A stretch of DNA of 59,867 nucleotides from a virus (IMGVR_UViG_3300029267_004697:1-59867), one strand, 5' to 3'. Positions 32,719-40,920 are shown, counted from the stretch's first letter. Numbers and translations: made by a program. Notes: generated by a model from the letters alone, not told the origin.

Positions 32719-33528
32719 ATGTGTAAATTTTTCAGTTGTGACTCAGATGGTGATGGGAATTTACTATATTTTGATTGGGAGTTGAGAAAAAAGATATTGT
32801 CTGGGGAGATAAAGCAGTACGAACCAGACAGCCATACCTCAATAGCTCACTGGTTTGGGTTCGAGGGTGAGGAAGAGGATGTACTAAATAAATACGAATA
32901 CAATCCCTTGACGAAGAAGTTTGTAATAGATCAGCTTAATGATACTATGGATGATTCTATCATAGTAAAAGAGAAGCTGGATAATTTTGATTGGAAAACA
33001 ATTGTAGAGCCGTTAATCATTAAGCCAATTATTCATCCATTCGAGATGGATGCACCCGAAATTACTCCAGAAATAGTTGATTTAGTAAAAAAGTGGGCTT
33101 CGGTCAGGGATTCGATCAGGTATTCGGTCTGGCATTCGGTTGGGGCTTCGGTCAAGGCTTCGACCAGGGATTCGGTCGGGCATTCGGTCAAGGCTTCGAT
33201 CAGGAATTCGGTCGGGGATTCGGTATGGGCTTCGGCCTGGGATTCGGTCTGGCATTCGGTTTGGAATTCGGTCGGGGAGTCGGTCTGGTATTCGGTCGGG
33301 GTTCCGGCCCGGAAGTCGATCAGGCATTCGGTTTGGAATTCGGTCGGGGATTCGACCGGGAATTCGATCGGGGCTTACTTTTCATCTTTCTTTGATATTG
33401 ATTACAAACACGATCTGTCTCCTGCAATCAAATTGTGGGAAATGGGATTAGTTCCGTCCTACGACGGGGAAGTATGGAGGCTGCACGGTAAGCCAAACGG
33501 TAAGGTATTATGGGAAGGGACAATCTAA
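32719..33528 (+). CDS. SV-repeat protein (paralogue 1)
   Basis: A 269-residue protein starting MCKFFSCDSDG behind GGGAGGGG; an earlier ATG in the same frame lies inside the sigma gene and is not used. After a conserved N-domain, residues about 128-216 are tandem four-residue units of the type x-S-V-x (WDSVWHSVWNSVGESV), coded by near-identical 12-base repeats. A conserved C-terminus (LHGKPNGKVLWEG) follows. The regular Ser/Val spacing suggests a solenoid. A close relative lies at 37566. Function unknown. Confidence 0.8.
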   Translation: MCKFFSCDSDGDGNLLYFDWELRKKILSGEIKQYEPDSHTSIAHWFGFEGEEEDVLNKYEYNPLTKKFVIDQLNDTMDDSIIVKEKLDNFDWKTIVEPLIIKPIIHPFEMDAPEITPEIVDLVKKWASVRDSIRYSVWHSVGASVKASTRDSVGHSVKASIRNSVGDSVWASAWDSVWHSVWNSVGESVWYSVGVPARKSIRHSVWNSVGDSTGNSIGAYFSSFFDIDYKHDLSPAIKLWEMGLVPSYDGEVWRLHGKPNGKVLWEGTI

Positions 33529-33549
33529 ACAAAAGAGGGGGGAGTAACT

Positions 33550-34104
33550 ATGGAAAGCATGGATTTGAAAACAGAGTTGGTCAATGGGATTATTTCTAAT
33601 GACATCAAAAATGATGTATTACAAAGTAACCTAGAGATAGACCCAGACTTCGTCTATAAACTAGCTTTCTATGTCAGGTCTGTTTACAAAGACATTGACT
33701 CAGCAATTATGCTCCTGGCTTACTGCGCTCATAATGAAAAAGCTAAAACAAAACTGAGACGCTGGATGAGTAAAATCATTCAAAGCCCAGAAGAGGTGGT
33801 AGATTTAATGTCTGTTTACTTAGACACTTTTGGAAAACCAATACCAAATTCTCTCAAGAGAGGTTTAGCTGACGTGCTGTCAAACTTTTGGCATTTCCCC
33901 CATTATTCTAATAATGGAGTGAGTTACAAGACTGTACTAAAGCTAATCCACCCGAAACCGCTCAACGAAACAAGAGCGGTAACTTACAAGTGTATATTGG
34001 ATAACAAGCTCGACAAATCATTCAAGTCAAAGAAGAAATCTAGGCCAATACCCAGTGGTGTAAACGTTCCTAAACTAGTTAGTATAGTTAATGACTATCT
34101 GTGA
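33550..34104 (+). CDS. Short TROVE (Ro60-like) RNA-binding protein
   Basis: The protein has 184 residues. FVYKLAFYVRSVYKDIDSA, SLKRGLADVLSNF and VLKLIHPKP (HPKP at 134-137) match the HEAT-repeat ring of TROVE proteins, which bind Y RNAs and misfolded RNAs. Full Ro60 has about 530 residues with a vWA domain; this one holds only part of the TROVE module and no vWA. A promoter element and a structured small RNA follow directly, as in bacterial ro-Y RNA loci. Confidence 0.8.
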   Translation: MESMDLKTELVNGIISNDIKNDVLQSNLEIDPDFVYKLAFYVRSVYKDIDSAIMLLAYCAHNEKAKTKLRRWMSKIIQSPEEVVDLMSVYLDTFGKPIPNSLKRGLADVLSNFWHFPHYSNNGVSYKTVLKLIHPKPLNETRAVTYKCILDNKLDKSFKSKKKSRPIPSGVNVPKLVSIVNDYL

Positions 34105-34107
34105 ATC

Positions 34108-34116
34108 TGGTATAAG
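34108..34116 (+). promoter_or_regulatory. TGGTATAAG promoter of the small RNA gene
   Basis: TCTGGTATAAGTAAA, four bases after the TROVE stop codon; transcription should start near 34123. Confidence 0.65.
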
Positions 34117-34122
34117 TAAAAT

Positions 34123-34247
34123 GAACCGCATATTATTTCGTTCGTAGTGGAGAGGGAACCTAATTTCCCTCCGGGTTTCCCAAGTTATATACTCGAACGG
34201 AGGAATATGCAAAAATGCCTGAGGTACTAATCTCAGGCATTTTTTTT
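34123..34247 (+). ncRNA. Structured small RNA next to TROVE gene (Y-RNA candidate)
   Basis: About 125 bases with no credible gene, bounded by a promoter and a terminator. The two ends pair: GCATATT (34128) with AATATGC (34204), a 4x4 internal loop, then CGTTCG with CGAACG. Inside is a GAGGGAA/TTTCCCTC hairpin. An end-to-end stem with an internal loop topped by further loops is the general plan of Y RNAs. I could not match the exact Ro-binding sequence. Confidence 0.7.
34214..34247 (+). terminator. Terminator of the small RNA
   Basis: AATGCCTGAG pairs with CTCAGGCATT, followed by eight T. Confidence 0.92.
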
Positions 34248-34287
34248 GTTAGTCATCTAAATTAACTCTAATTATAGGAGGATATCT

Positions 34288-34587
34288 ATGGACGTTTTAG
34301 TACCTCAATCTAATAAAGTTTTAGAGTACCTAGGTAAAGCTATAGAGGAACTAGGTAATCTAAAAGTAACAGGAAAGAGTAAGAAGATAGGAGGAATACT
34401 CCTAATCAAGCTCAACGAGATTAGAGATAGTGTTGAATGGCTGGTTAATAACACGATGGAACTAGTCAAAGTACAAGATAAACAGCAACTGGAGGTGGTG
34501 AATGAAGATAGCAATAGTGGGCTCCAGAAGAAGGAAGACCAAGAAAGACAAGGAGATAGTGAGACACGTGATAATGAGCTATCCTAG
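34288..34587 (+). CDS. Hypothetical helical protein
   Basis: A 99-residue charged protein, helical to about residue 70 and then disordered and Glu/Gln-rich. TAGGAGG precedes the ATG. Its last 86 bases overlap the SLOG gene in another frame, an unusually long overlap. Confidence 0.7.
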   Translation: MDVLVPQSNKVLEYLGKAIEELGNLKVTGKSKKIGGILLIKLNEIRDSVEWLVNNTMELVKVQDKQQLEVVNEDSNSGLQKKEDQERQGDSETRDNELS

Positions 34588-34861
34588 TGCAATTATTGTG
34601 AGTGGAGGTTGTGCTTCAGGGGCAGACAATTTTGCTAAGATTATCTGTACAGAGTTAGATCGTGAGATAGTAGAATTTCTACCAGACCTATCTAGTTGCA
34701 GTAGCTACCAAGAAGCAACCAAAGCTTATTACACTAGGAATAAGCAAATAGCCGAAAACGCAGATACAGTCTATGCCCTAGTGTCAGAAGATAGAACTGG
34801 AGGAACTGAAAATACAATCAAGCACGCAGTCACGCTAAAAAAGAAGGTAGTTATACTATAA
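34502..34861 (+). CDS. SLOG-fold protein (DUF2493/YspA-like)
   Basis: A 119-residue Rossmann-like protein: KIAIVGSRR at the start, IVSGGCASGADNFA as the nucleotide-sugar binding loop, and TGGTENTIKHA near the end. SLOG proteins bind nucleotide derivatives or act as ligand sensors; the phage role is unknown. GGAGGTG precedes the ATG. Confidence 0.85.
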   Translation: MKIAIVGSRRRKTKKDKEIVRHVIMSYPSAIIVSGGCASGADNFAKIICTELDREIVEFLPDLSSCSSYQEATKAYYTRNKQIAENADTVYALVSEDRTGGTENTIKHAVTLKKKVVIL

Positions 34862-34964
34862 ATAAGGGATAGGGATAGGTGAAATCAAAATAATTATCAA
34901 TCATATTATACGCTGTAATGAATATTGAATAGTACATAGACAATACTTATTAGGAGGGAGAGAA

Positions 34965-35606
34965 ATGGAAATAAGAAATAGATTTACCAATGAAATTATC
35001 GTAGAAGGAAAAGATTTGCAAGATTGTATTAAGAAAAGAAAAGACTTGAGGGGTGCATTCTTGGGGGGTACATTCTTGATGGATGCATACTTGAGGGACG
35101 CAAACTTGAGGGATGCATACTTGAGGGGTGCAAACTTGGGGGGCGCAGACTTGAGGGGCTCAGACTTGAGGGGTGCATTCTTGCTGGACGCAGACTTGAG
35201 GGGTGCATTCTTGAGGGGTGCATTCTTGAGGGATGCATACTTGAGGGGCGCAAACTTGGGGGGCGCAGACTTGAGGGGCTCAGACTTGAGGGGTACATTC
35301 TTGAGGGATGCATACTTGAGGGGTGCAAACTTGGGGGGCGCAGACTTGAGGGGCTCAGACTTGAGGGGTACATTCTTGAGGGACGCCTACTTAAGGGACG
35401 CAAACTTGGGGGGCTCAGACTTGGGGGACGCATACTTGAGGGGCGCAGATTTGAGGGGCTCAGACTTGAGGGGTGCAAACTTGAGGGACGCAGACTTGAG
35501 GGACGCAAACTTGGGGGGCTCAGACTTGAGGGGACGCAGACTTGAGGGGTGCATTCTTGAGGGGTGTGTACTTGAGGGGTGCAAACTTGGGGGGGCGCAG
35601 ACTTGA
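34965..35606 (+). CDS. Pentapeptide-repeat protein, frameshifted near the end
   Basis: Residues 25-190 are uninterrupted A(D/N)LRG-type pentapeptides, coded by near-identical 15-base units; such proteins fold as a right-handed four-sided beta-helix. At about 35530 a run has one extra G, so the frame shifts and the last 24 residues (RRLEGCILEG...) are out of frame. The original gene continued for about 400 bases (next entry). AGGAGGG precedes the ATG. Confidence 0.82.
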   Translation: MEIRNRFTNEIIVEGKDLQDCIKKRKDLRGAFLGGTFLMDAYLRDANLRDAYLRGANLGGADLRGSDLRGAFLLDADLRGAFLRGAFLRDAYLRGANLGGADLRGSDLRGTFLRDAYLRGANLGGADLRGSDLRGTFLRDAYLRDANLGGSDLGDAYLRGADLRGSDLRGANLRDADLRDANLGGSDLRGRRLEGCILEGCVLEGCKLGGAQT

Positions 35607-36009
35607 GGGACGCAGAAATCTTTTTTCAACCTGATCTTTATATACTTAAATCCCTTTGGGGGCAAACTCACTGTTTGGAAATATACGGTTGGCGACAAGA
35701 CACCCTATCAAACTGCGGTTTATGAGGTTGGTAAGGATTATAAAGAAGATGAGCTTGATACCAATGAGCTTGAAGCGTGTGGTCAGGGGTTAAATGTGGC
35801 TACCTTACGATGGTGCTGGCAAGATTCTAATGGCAAAGATAGTGTAAAATTCTTGAAGTGTGAGATTTGAGGTAAACTCTCCCGATGATATTGTAATTCC
35901 TCTCAATACCGAGGGTAAATTCAGGGTAAAGAAACTGAAAGTGATTGCTGAACATACAAGAGAAGATGTTGAGAAGATGCTGCTGGGGTATTCAAACCCA
36001 AGGAGATAA
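35607..36009 (+). pseudogene. Broken C-terminal domain of the pentapeptide-repeat gene
   Basis: Conceptual translation across frames gives further pentapeptides, then GGKLTVWKYTVGDKTPYQTA and, after another one-base shift near 35867, FEVNSPDDIVIPLNTEGKFR to a stop at 36009. The extra bases are in a G run at 35588 and near 35867. The coherent reading in pieces shows a once-intact C-terminal domain; either the gene is decayed or the assembly has indel errors. Confidence 0.6.
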
Positions 36010-36011
36010 AA

Positions 36012-36182
36012 ATGAATAAAAAACGATTTGTAGAGATTAAAGAGCATATCCAAAGGTGTAAATCCTGTGTTGGCCTAGATATTCCTCAAGATGAACTTGT
36101 CCGTCTTATATCTATCGCCGAGGAACTTCTTGTCGAAGTAAAAAACCGGGAAGAAGAAATGGGAACCTGGGTTACTTTATAA
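36012..36182 (+). CDS. Small hypothetical protein
   Basis: A 56-residue helical protein with two Cys (CKSC), behind AAGGAG. It ends GTWVTL; the end and downstream sequence match those of the unrelated gene at 16838, so this is a mosaic joint. Confidence 0.65.
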   Translation: MNKKRFVEIKEHIQRCKSCVGLDIPQDELVRLISIAEELLVEVKNREEEMGTWVTL

Positions 36183-36188
36183 GCGTTA

Positions 36189-36202
36189 TTATTGGAAGAA
36201 AG
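36189..36202 (+). repeat. Shared accessory-gene leader sequence
   Basis: TTATTGGAAGAAAG followed by a G-run; see 16818, 47679, 48197 and 51143 for other copies. Confidence 0.6.
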
Positions 36203-36206
36203 GGGG

Positions 36207-36272
36207 ATGATGAAACTTGGAACGCAGATTAAGTTAGCTGATGGAAGGGTAGGAACAAAGGAGGATTTATGA
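36207..36272 (+). CDS. 21-residue leader peptide ORF, coupled to next gene
   Basis: MMKLGTQIKLADGRVGTKED-type frame whose stop overlaps the next start (ATGA). An almost identical frame precedes the paralogous gene at 50425, so it is conserved. It may be a truncated copy of a longer phage domain or serve as a translation-coupling leader. Confidence 0.5.
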   Translation: MMKLGTQIKLADGRVGTKEDL

Positions 36273-36715
36273 CAGAAAAAATAATTAATGAGTCGAGGAT
36301 AGAAGGCGATTTGATCTTTGATGGGAAGATAATATTTGTCAATGATTGCTATGTGACAGGTAATGTCAAGGCAGGAAGGGGGATCGAGGCAAGAGAGTGG
36401 ATCGAGGCGGGAGAGGCGATCTGGGCGGGAGGGGGAATCGAAGCGGAATGGGTTTTTAGTTTTACTTTTTCCGTTTCCGCGAAAACCATTACTACCAAAT
36501 TCCTCCCGTTCTGGCGTAATTATTGGGCGGAAATGCCTCCGTTGAAGAAGTGGAGAGAGGACATTATGAATGACGAAAAGTGTTGGGGTGATTATCCAAA
36601 GATGCTGACAAAGAAGGAGAAAGAGGAAATCTGTGCTTGGGACGGCTGGCACTGGATTTTGCGAGCACAGCTGGAAATGTATCTAGGGTTAAAGAAAGAG
36701 CACGTTATACAATAG
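36269..36715 (+). CDS. Hexapeptide-repeat protein (short paralogue)
   Basis: A 148-residue protein. After a DGKIIFVNDCYVTGNV start there are a few six-residue units of the type G-x-I-E-A-x, coded by near-identical 18-base repeats, then a conserved C-terminal domain (LPFWRNYWAEMPP, WDGWHWILRAQ). The spacing suits a left-handed beta-helix. The paralogue at 50425 has many more repeats. Function unknown. Confidence 0.75.
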   Translation: MTEKIINESRIEGDLIFDGKIIFVNDCYVTGNVKAGRGIEAREWIEAGEAIWAGGGIEAEWVFSFTFSVSAKTITTKFLPFWRNYWAEMPPLKKWREDIMNDEKCWGDYPKMLTKKEKEEICAWDGWHWILRAQLEMYLGLKKEHVIQ

Positions 36716-36740
36716 AGAGTAAAAGATGGAAGGAGAAAAC

Positions 36741-37445
36741 ATGACAGGAGAAAAATTTGAAAAAATAGTTAAGGCCAGGGCCGAACAGCAAGTCCAAAAA
36801 AAGATCAGGGAGTTTAAGAAAAAGTGCTGCGCTGCCGCCAACGAGCTATATCGTCTTCATGCAGATGCGATTCATTTTAAAGAATATCCCGAAAAGTGGA
36901 AGGTGTTCTTTTTCATACTGGCGAGCACAAACAACACCAAGGGCTGGCCCAAAGAATTGTGGGAAGATGAGGAGGATCTTGTTACAAACGAACTTCTTGG
37001 CACCCTTCCGACCAGGACAGAATCCCCGGTGACTCCCTCCCCGGAGAGCTTCATCACAGACGAAGAAATTGAGAAGGGAAAAGAGAGAGACAAAAAGGAA
37101 GGATTTGTTAAGAAAGCAGATCACTATTTAGATACTCAAACTAGCTTGCAGTGGTCACTTGAAAATGCTGGACCCATGGACTGGGATAAAGCTATGGCCT
37201 ATGCTCAGTCGCTGGGGAACGGTTGGAGACTCCCCAGTATTGAGGAACTGAGAAAAATAAGAGACGGAAAATTACATGATCCGGTAACTCTGTTGCCGGG
37301 CATGTTGTCTAAGTGTTACTGGTCGGGTACCACGAACGCAGACAGTACCGACTATGCCTGGAGCGTGTACTTCTACTACAGCAGTGCGCTCAACCCTAAG
37401 TCATACGACTATTACGTCCGTTGCGTTCGTGACGGAGGGGAGTAG
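36741..37445 (+). CDS. DUF1566 (Lcl-type, C-lectin fold) protein
   Basis: A 234-residue protein; I prefer ATG 36741 behind AAGGAG. The first 110 residues are helical and charged. The rest is a DUF1566 domain (TSLQWSLENAG, WRLPSIEELRK, CYWSGTTNADSTDYAW, YYVRCVRDGG). The C-terminal 100 bases match those of the DUF1566 gene at 48862 except at scattered sites, as in variable proteins of diversity-generating retroelements. It could display a binding surface on the virion. Confidence 0.8.
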   Translation: MTGEKFEKIVKARAEQQVQKKIREFKKKCCAAANELYRLHADAIHFKEYPEKWKVFFFILASTNNTKGWPKELWEDEEDLVTNELLGTLPTRTESPVTPSPESFITDEEIEKGKERDKKEGFVKKADHYLDTQTSLQWSLENAGPMDWDKAMAYAQSLGNGWRLPSIEELRKIRDGKLHDPVTLLPGMLSKCYWSGTTNADSTDYAWSVYFYYSSALNPKSYDYYVRCVRDGGE

Positions 37446-37559
37446 ATACACTACAATATCTGGTGATGATCCGGGCAAACCAACCGCACCCCCCGGAAAG
37501 ATGTTTGCGGCTGTTTAATATACCAATGCCGGAACTAAGGAATCTTATTAAAAGGAGGA
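37446..37559 (+). pseudogene. Small gene remnant
   Basis: In one frame the sequence reads ISGDDPGKPTAPPGKMFAAV and stops, without a start codon. It looks like the tail end of a lost gene between two accessory genes. Weak evidence. Confidence 0.3.
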
Positions 37560-37565
37560 ATGAAA

Positions 37566-38363
37566 ATGTGTAAATTTTTCAGCTGTAATTCAGATGGTGG
37601 TGGAGAGCTGTTCTATTTTAATTGGGAGCTTCGCAAGAAGATGCTGTCTGGTGAGATAAAAAATTACGAACCGGACTCCCACACGTCCATAGCTGACTAC
37701 TTCGGTTACAAAGGGGAAAAGGAAGACTCGATGAACAAATACGAATACAACCCCCTGACTGGTAAGTTTGTGATTGATCAACTAAACACCACTGACGATA
37801 ATAGGATTGTTCAAAAGCAACTAGATAATTTTGATTGGAAAACAATTGTAGAGCCGTTAATCATTAAGCCAATTATTCATCCATTCGAGATGGATGCACC
37901 CGAAATTACTCCAGAAATAGTTGATTTAGTAAAAAAGTGGGCTTCGGTCAGGGATTCGACCAGGAATTCGGCCAAGGCTTCGGTCAGGGATTCGACCAGG
38001 AATTCGGCCTGGGCTTCGGTTTGGGATTCGGTCTGGAATTCGGTCGGGGATTCGGTCGGGGATTCGGTCTGGCATTCGATCAGGGATTCGGTCGGGGATT
38101 CGGTCTGGCATTCGATCAGGGTCTCTGCCTGGGCTTCGGTCTGGAATGCGGTTTGGGATTCGGTCTGGCATTCGGTTTGGGATTCGGTCTGGTATTCGGT
38201 CAGGGCTTACTTTTCATCTTTCTTTGATATTGATTACGGATATGATTTCTCCCCGGTGGTTAGATTGTGGGAGATAGGATTGGTTTCATCTTTTGATGGG
38301 AAGCTATGGAGATTGCATGGTAAGCCAAACGGTAAGGTATTATGGGAAGGAAACTTAACTTAG
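37566..38363 (+). CDS. SV-repeat protein (paralogue 2)
   Basis: A 265-residue relative of the protein at 32719. I place the start at 37566, which is correctly spaced from AAAGGAGG. N-terminal domains are diverged, but the DNA from about 37832 to the start of the repeats is identical in both genes, and the repeat arrays differ in unit order and number. That pattern indicates recent gene conversion. Confidence 0.8.
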   Translation: MCKFFSCNSDGGGELFYFNWELRKKMLSGEIKNYEPDSHTSIADYFGYKGEKEDSMNKYEYNPLTGKFVIDQLNTTDDNRIVQKQLDNFDWKTIVEPLIIKPIIHPFEMDAPEITPEIVDLVKKWASVRDSTRNSAKASVRDSTRNSAWASVWDSVWNSVGDSVGDSVWHSIRDSVGDSVWHSIRVSAWASVWNAVWDSVWHSVWDSVWYSVRAYFSSFFDIDYGYDFSPVVRLWEIGLVSSFDGKLWRLHGKPNGKVLWEGNLT

Positions 38364-38426
38364 GGGAACTGGGTGATTGGTCTTTCAGCTAGTAGAAGTT
38401 TGGTCTAACTAAAAAAGGAGAGTAAC

Positions 38427-38753
38427 ATGAAAAAGCTTTATAACGTGAGCGTAAGCATAGAAGCTAAACTTACTAGGATTTGGGAGCTTAACCAAATGGT
38501 AGAAGATGACCTTGATGTTGCTTTAATGAAAACGGATCTTGGAAACTACAGTACAGTTGATTTTACCGTAGACATAATCGACACTGACGAGGGAATTAGT
38601 GTTAACGGAAACGTCAACGTGTATGATATCCCTGCTGAGTCTAGGGATGAAGCTGAAGTAATGGTCTACCAGCTCCTAAAAAAAGCCGGTATTAATATTG
38701 GTCCTGGTGGTTTACTAGTTATAGAAAAAAGTGAGGATAACAAGGATGAGTAG
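38427..38753 (+). CDS. Hypothetical protein
   Basis: A 108-residue acidic protein of mixed structure behind AAAAAGGAG. Beta segments VDFTVDIIDTDEGISVNGNV alternate with helices. No family recognised. It starts a run of small genes with LFP motifs. Confidence 0.7.
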   Translation: MKKLYNVSVSIEAKLTRIWELNQMVEDDLDVALMKTDLGNYSTVDFTVDIIDTDEGISVNGNVNVYDIPAESRDEAEVMVYQLLKKAGINIGPGGLLVIEKSEDNKDE

Positions 38754-38755
38754 TT

Positions 38756-39142
38756 ATGGCTAAACAATTGAAAAACGTCGACGTGTATGCTATCCCAGAG
38801 GAACTAGATGAGATGGAGCAAATGATTTTCTTAAATGGGAAGATACCTCTTGTAGATTATGTAAGAATAGTTATTAACGATGCGGTAGCTAATCTACCTT
38901 ATGATGATTACGTGCTATTTGTTAAGTCACTGTTTCTGGCTTTGAGCAGGAACAAAGCTAAGAGACCTGAACAGTCAAAGAGAAGAATGATTGCGGATTT
39001 ACAAATGATAACAGGAATAGCTTTAAAGAAGATACAGCATAACAAAAGAAAACTTTTTCCTAAGACAGAGGGCATAACTATGGACGACCTTGTTGATTTT
39101 ACCGCAGACATAATTGACACTTTGGAGTCCTTCAATATTTAA
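38756..39142 (+). CDS. Hypothetical helical protein with LFP motif
   Basis: A 128-residue helical protein two bases after the previous stop. NKRKLFPKTEG lies near residue 101, followed by a helical tail. One of a group of small proteins here with K-L-F-P. Function unknown. Confidence 0.7.
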   Translation: MAKQLKNVDVYAIPEELDEMEQMIFLNGKIPLVDYVRIVINDAVANLPYDDYVLFVKSLFLALSRNKAKRPEQSKRRMIADLQMITGIALKKIQHNKRKLFPKTEGITMDDLVDFTADIIDTLESFNI

Positions 39143-39169
39143 ATAAGTTGTAAACAGGGGGGTACTAGA

Positions 39170-39517
39170 ATGTACAATGTAATTTCGGGAGAGGTTTTTG
39201 AATTTAAATACGACGATGTCTTCAAAATGACTATTACCCTTTTTGGTCGGCAGGGAGACAGAATACCGACAGAGTCATTGGTAGAAAAACTACTTAGCAC
39301 TTGTATGTTGTGTGAAAATGTTAAAGATAGTATCAGGGAGTTAAGCTTGCTGGACTTAGCTTATTGGCTGCACCATAATGAATTTCCTAGATGGGCGGCT
39401 GCACATGACAAAGAACTATTTCCCACAAGAGAAATTGTACGTAAAGCCTTGAAAGCCATTGTATCTGCCGAAAATGATCAGAAGTTATTCCCTCTAGAAC
39501 TCTACTTTGATGGGTAG
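39170..39517 (+). CDS. Small protein with two LFP motifs
   Basis: A 115-residue protein with DKELFPTRE in the middle and DQKLFPLELYFDG at the C-terminus. AGGGGGG precedes the ATG. The internal repeat of the motif suggests two binding sites or a duplication. Confidence 0.7.
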   Translation: MYNVISGEVFEFKYDDVFKMTITLFGRQGDRIPTESLVEKLLSTCMLCENVKDSIRELSLLDLAYWLHHNEFPRWAAAHDKELFPTREIVRKALKAIVSAENDQKLFPLELYFDG

Positions 39518-39703
39518 AAACTAGTAAAAGGTGGTACTAGTGGATTACAAAGAAATAGAAGACTCAATTTCCAAGGAAACTAACTATGGAGGGAATATAG
39601 GATGAGATCAGCATATCAAGCTTGTTATTTAGCTTTGGTATAGTTTTTGCTGTGAGTAAATACCTAGCAAACTAGTTGAAGGAAATACAAAAGGGAGGTA
39701 AAA

Positions 39704-40108
39704 ATGTCGTTTAGCTGTACGGATAAGTACCTAACTACTGATTCGAGAGAATTAGCACATATTTTATTTGAGAACTCTCTGAATAGCATGCTTACAGGTG
39801 TGAATCTAGTTCAGTCGCTGGTAAGGTTGCTGCAAGCAACAGAGAAACCAGCAAAACTAATTGAAATTATAAGATTACTAATCTCAGCAATTATTCATAA
39901 GATTAATGATCTGCAAACACATGTCTATAAGTCAGAAATGATTGAATCTGGATCCGGGTCAGGGATGGTTGCGATAAATAAGTTTTTTGTCATATCATCC
40001 TTGAGTAGTTTAGTTGAATCACTAGAATCTATGTATAGATCTTATAACTCAGAAAGAGTACTTAGTAGCGAGGGAATGCTTTTCCCGGCTAGAATAGTTA
40101 ATTACTAG
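39704..40108 (+). CDS. Small helical protein with C-terminal LFP motif
   Basis: A 134-residue helical protein ending SSEGMLFPARIVNY. Bases 39732-39856 are repeated exactly in the next gene. AGGGAGG precedes the ATG. Upstream, 39518-39703 holds only two tiny frames of doubtful value. Confidence 0.7.
   Translation: MSFSCTDKYLTTDSRELAHILFENSLNSMLTGVNLVQSLVRLLQATEKPAKLIEIIRLLISAIIHKINDLQTHVYKSEMIESGSGSGMVAINKFFVISSLSSLVESLESMYRSYNSERVLSSEGMLFPARIVNY
39732..39856 (+). repeat. 125-base perfect direct repeat, copy 1
   Basis: Identical to 40175-40299, in the same reading frame in both host genes (LTTDSRELAHILFENSL...). Flanking sequence differs at once on both sides. Confidence 0.9.
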
Positions 40109-40116
40109 GAGTAATC

Positions 40117-40713
40117 ATGCCAGTATCATTAGAAGATCTGGAGGCATACTTGGAGCAAATACCTAAGGAAAGATTAACTACTGATTCGAGAGAATTAGCA
40201 CATATTTTATTTGAGAACTCTCTGAATAGCATGCTTACAGGTGTGAATCTAGTTCAGTCGCTGGTAAGGTTGCTGCAAGCAACAGAGAAACCAGCAAAAA
40301 TGTGGTTTTACTTTAGAGGTTACCGCTACGAAGATTTACCTCTAGATGGAACAGCACTCAATTATTGTTATGAAGTACCTCATGCAATTGTAAGCAGCTT
40401 ATCTGATGAACTATTTGGGGAATCACTAGACAGTATATATTCTGGAGTAGACAACATGTCTGAGCTTGTCTCTAAAGTGATAAAGCTAAAAGAGCCTAGT
40501 AAAGTAGTTGAATTTATTAAATTAATAGCTGCCTCCCTAGCCTTTAAGCAAGACGATCTAAGAACAAACCCTACAAAGTATGTAGAGAACACTAATTTTC
40601 TACTTTTAGAGAGATTCGGCCCAGATAATATCCAGATGGTTTTACGGAATGAGGCAGATGCCCTAGTGCATATAATCGAGACATACAGCTCTGAGCGGTT
40701 AACCCACAGCTAG
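40117..40713 (+). CDS. Chimeric helical protein
   Basis: A 198-residue protein. Residues about 20-61 come from the repeat shared with the previous gene; residues 88-150 (ELFGESLDSIYSGVDNMSELV) are a diverged version of the same domain. It therefore looks like a fusion of a recent copy onto an old paralogue. An internal ATG at 40302 could be the original start. No LFP end. Confidence 0.65.
   Translation: MPVSLEDLEAYLEQIPKERLTTDSRELAHILFENSLNSMLTGVNLVQSLVRLLQATEKPAKMWFYFRGYRYEDLPLDGTALNYCYEVPHAIVSSLSDELFGESLDSIYSGVDNMSELVSKVIKLKEPSKVVEFIKLIAASLAFKQDDLRTNPTKYVENTNFLLLERFGPDNIQMVLRNEADALVHIIETYSSERLTHS
40175..40299 (+). repeat. 125-base perfect direct repeat, copy 2
   Basis: Second copy of 39732-39856, 443 bases downstream. 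Exact identity implies a very recent duplication. Confidence 0.9.
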
Positions 40714-40809
40714 AATAATTAAGGAGGAAAAATTCGGATCTACTATCTATGACCGTGAGCTGTCAGACGTATGGCCGCAAACAGCCAGGGAATACTTTGA
40801 GGAGGGGAA

Positions 40810-40920
40810 ATGAATATACTAGCTGCACAGGGTAATATCAACCTTAATGAATACCTTGACCACCCAACAGAAGACCAGCAGACCAAACTAGTAGAGGGAG
40901 AACTAAGATGCTTGAGTTAG
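40810..40920 (+). CDS. Very small hypothetical protein
   Basis: A 36-residue frame starting MNILAAQGNINLNEYLDHPT behind GAGGAGGGG, overlapping the next start. The strong binding site supports translation. No family. Confidence 0.45.
   Translation: MNILAAQGNINLNEYLDHPTEDQQTKLVEGELRCLS

Noticed and set aside
33082-33451. Gly/Phe-, Arg/Ser- and Pro/Asp-rich frames within the SV-repeat gene
   Set aside because: Shadows of the 12-base repeat in other frames, without start signals; the same occurs at 37926-38227.
35029-35508. Pro/Ser-rich frame opposite the pentapeptide gene
   Set aside because: Complement of the 15-base repeat, no ribosome binding site.
39540-39605. 21-residue frame starting at GTG between two small genes
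   Set aside because: Weak site, no conservation seen; too little to support a gene.
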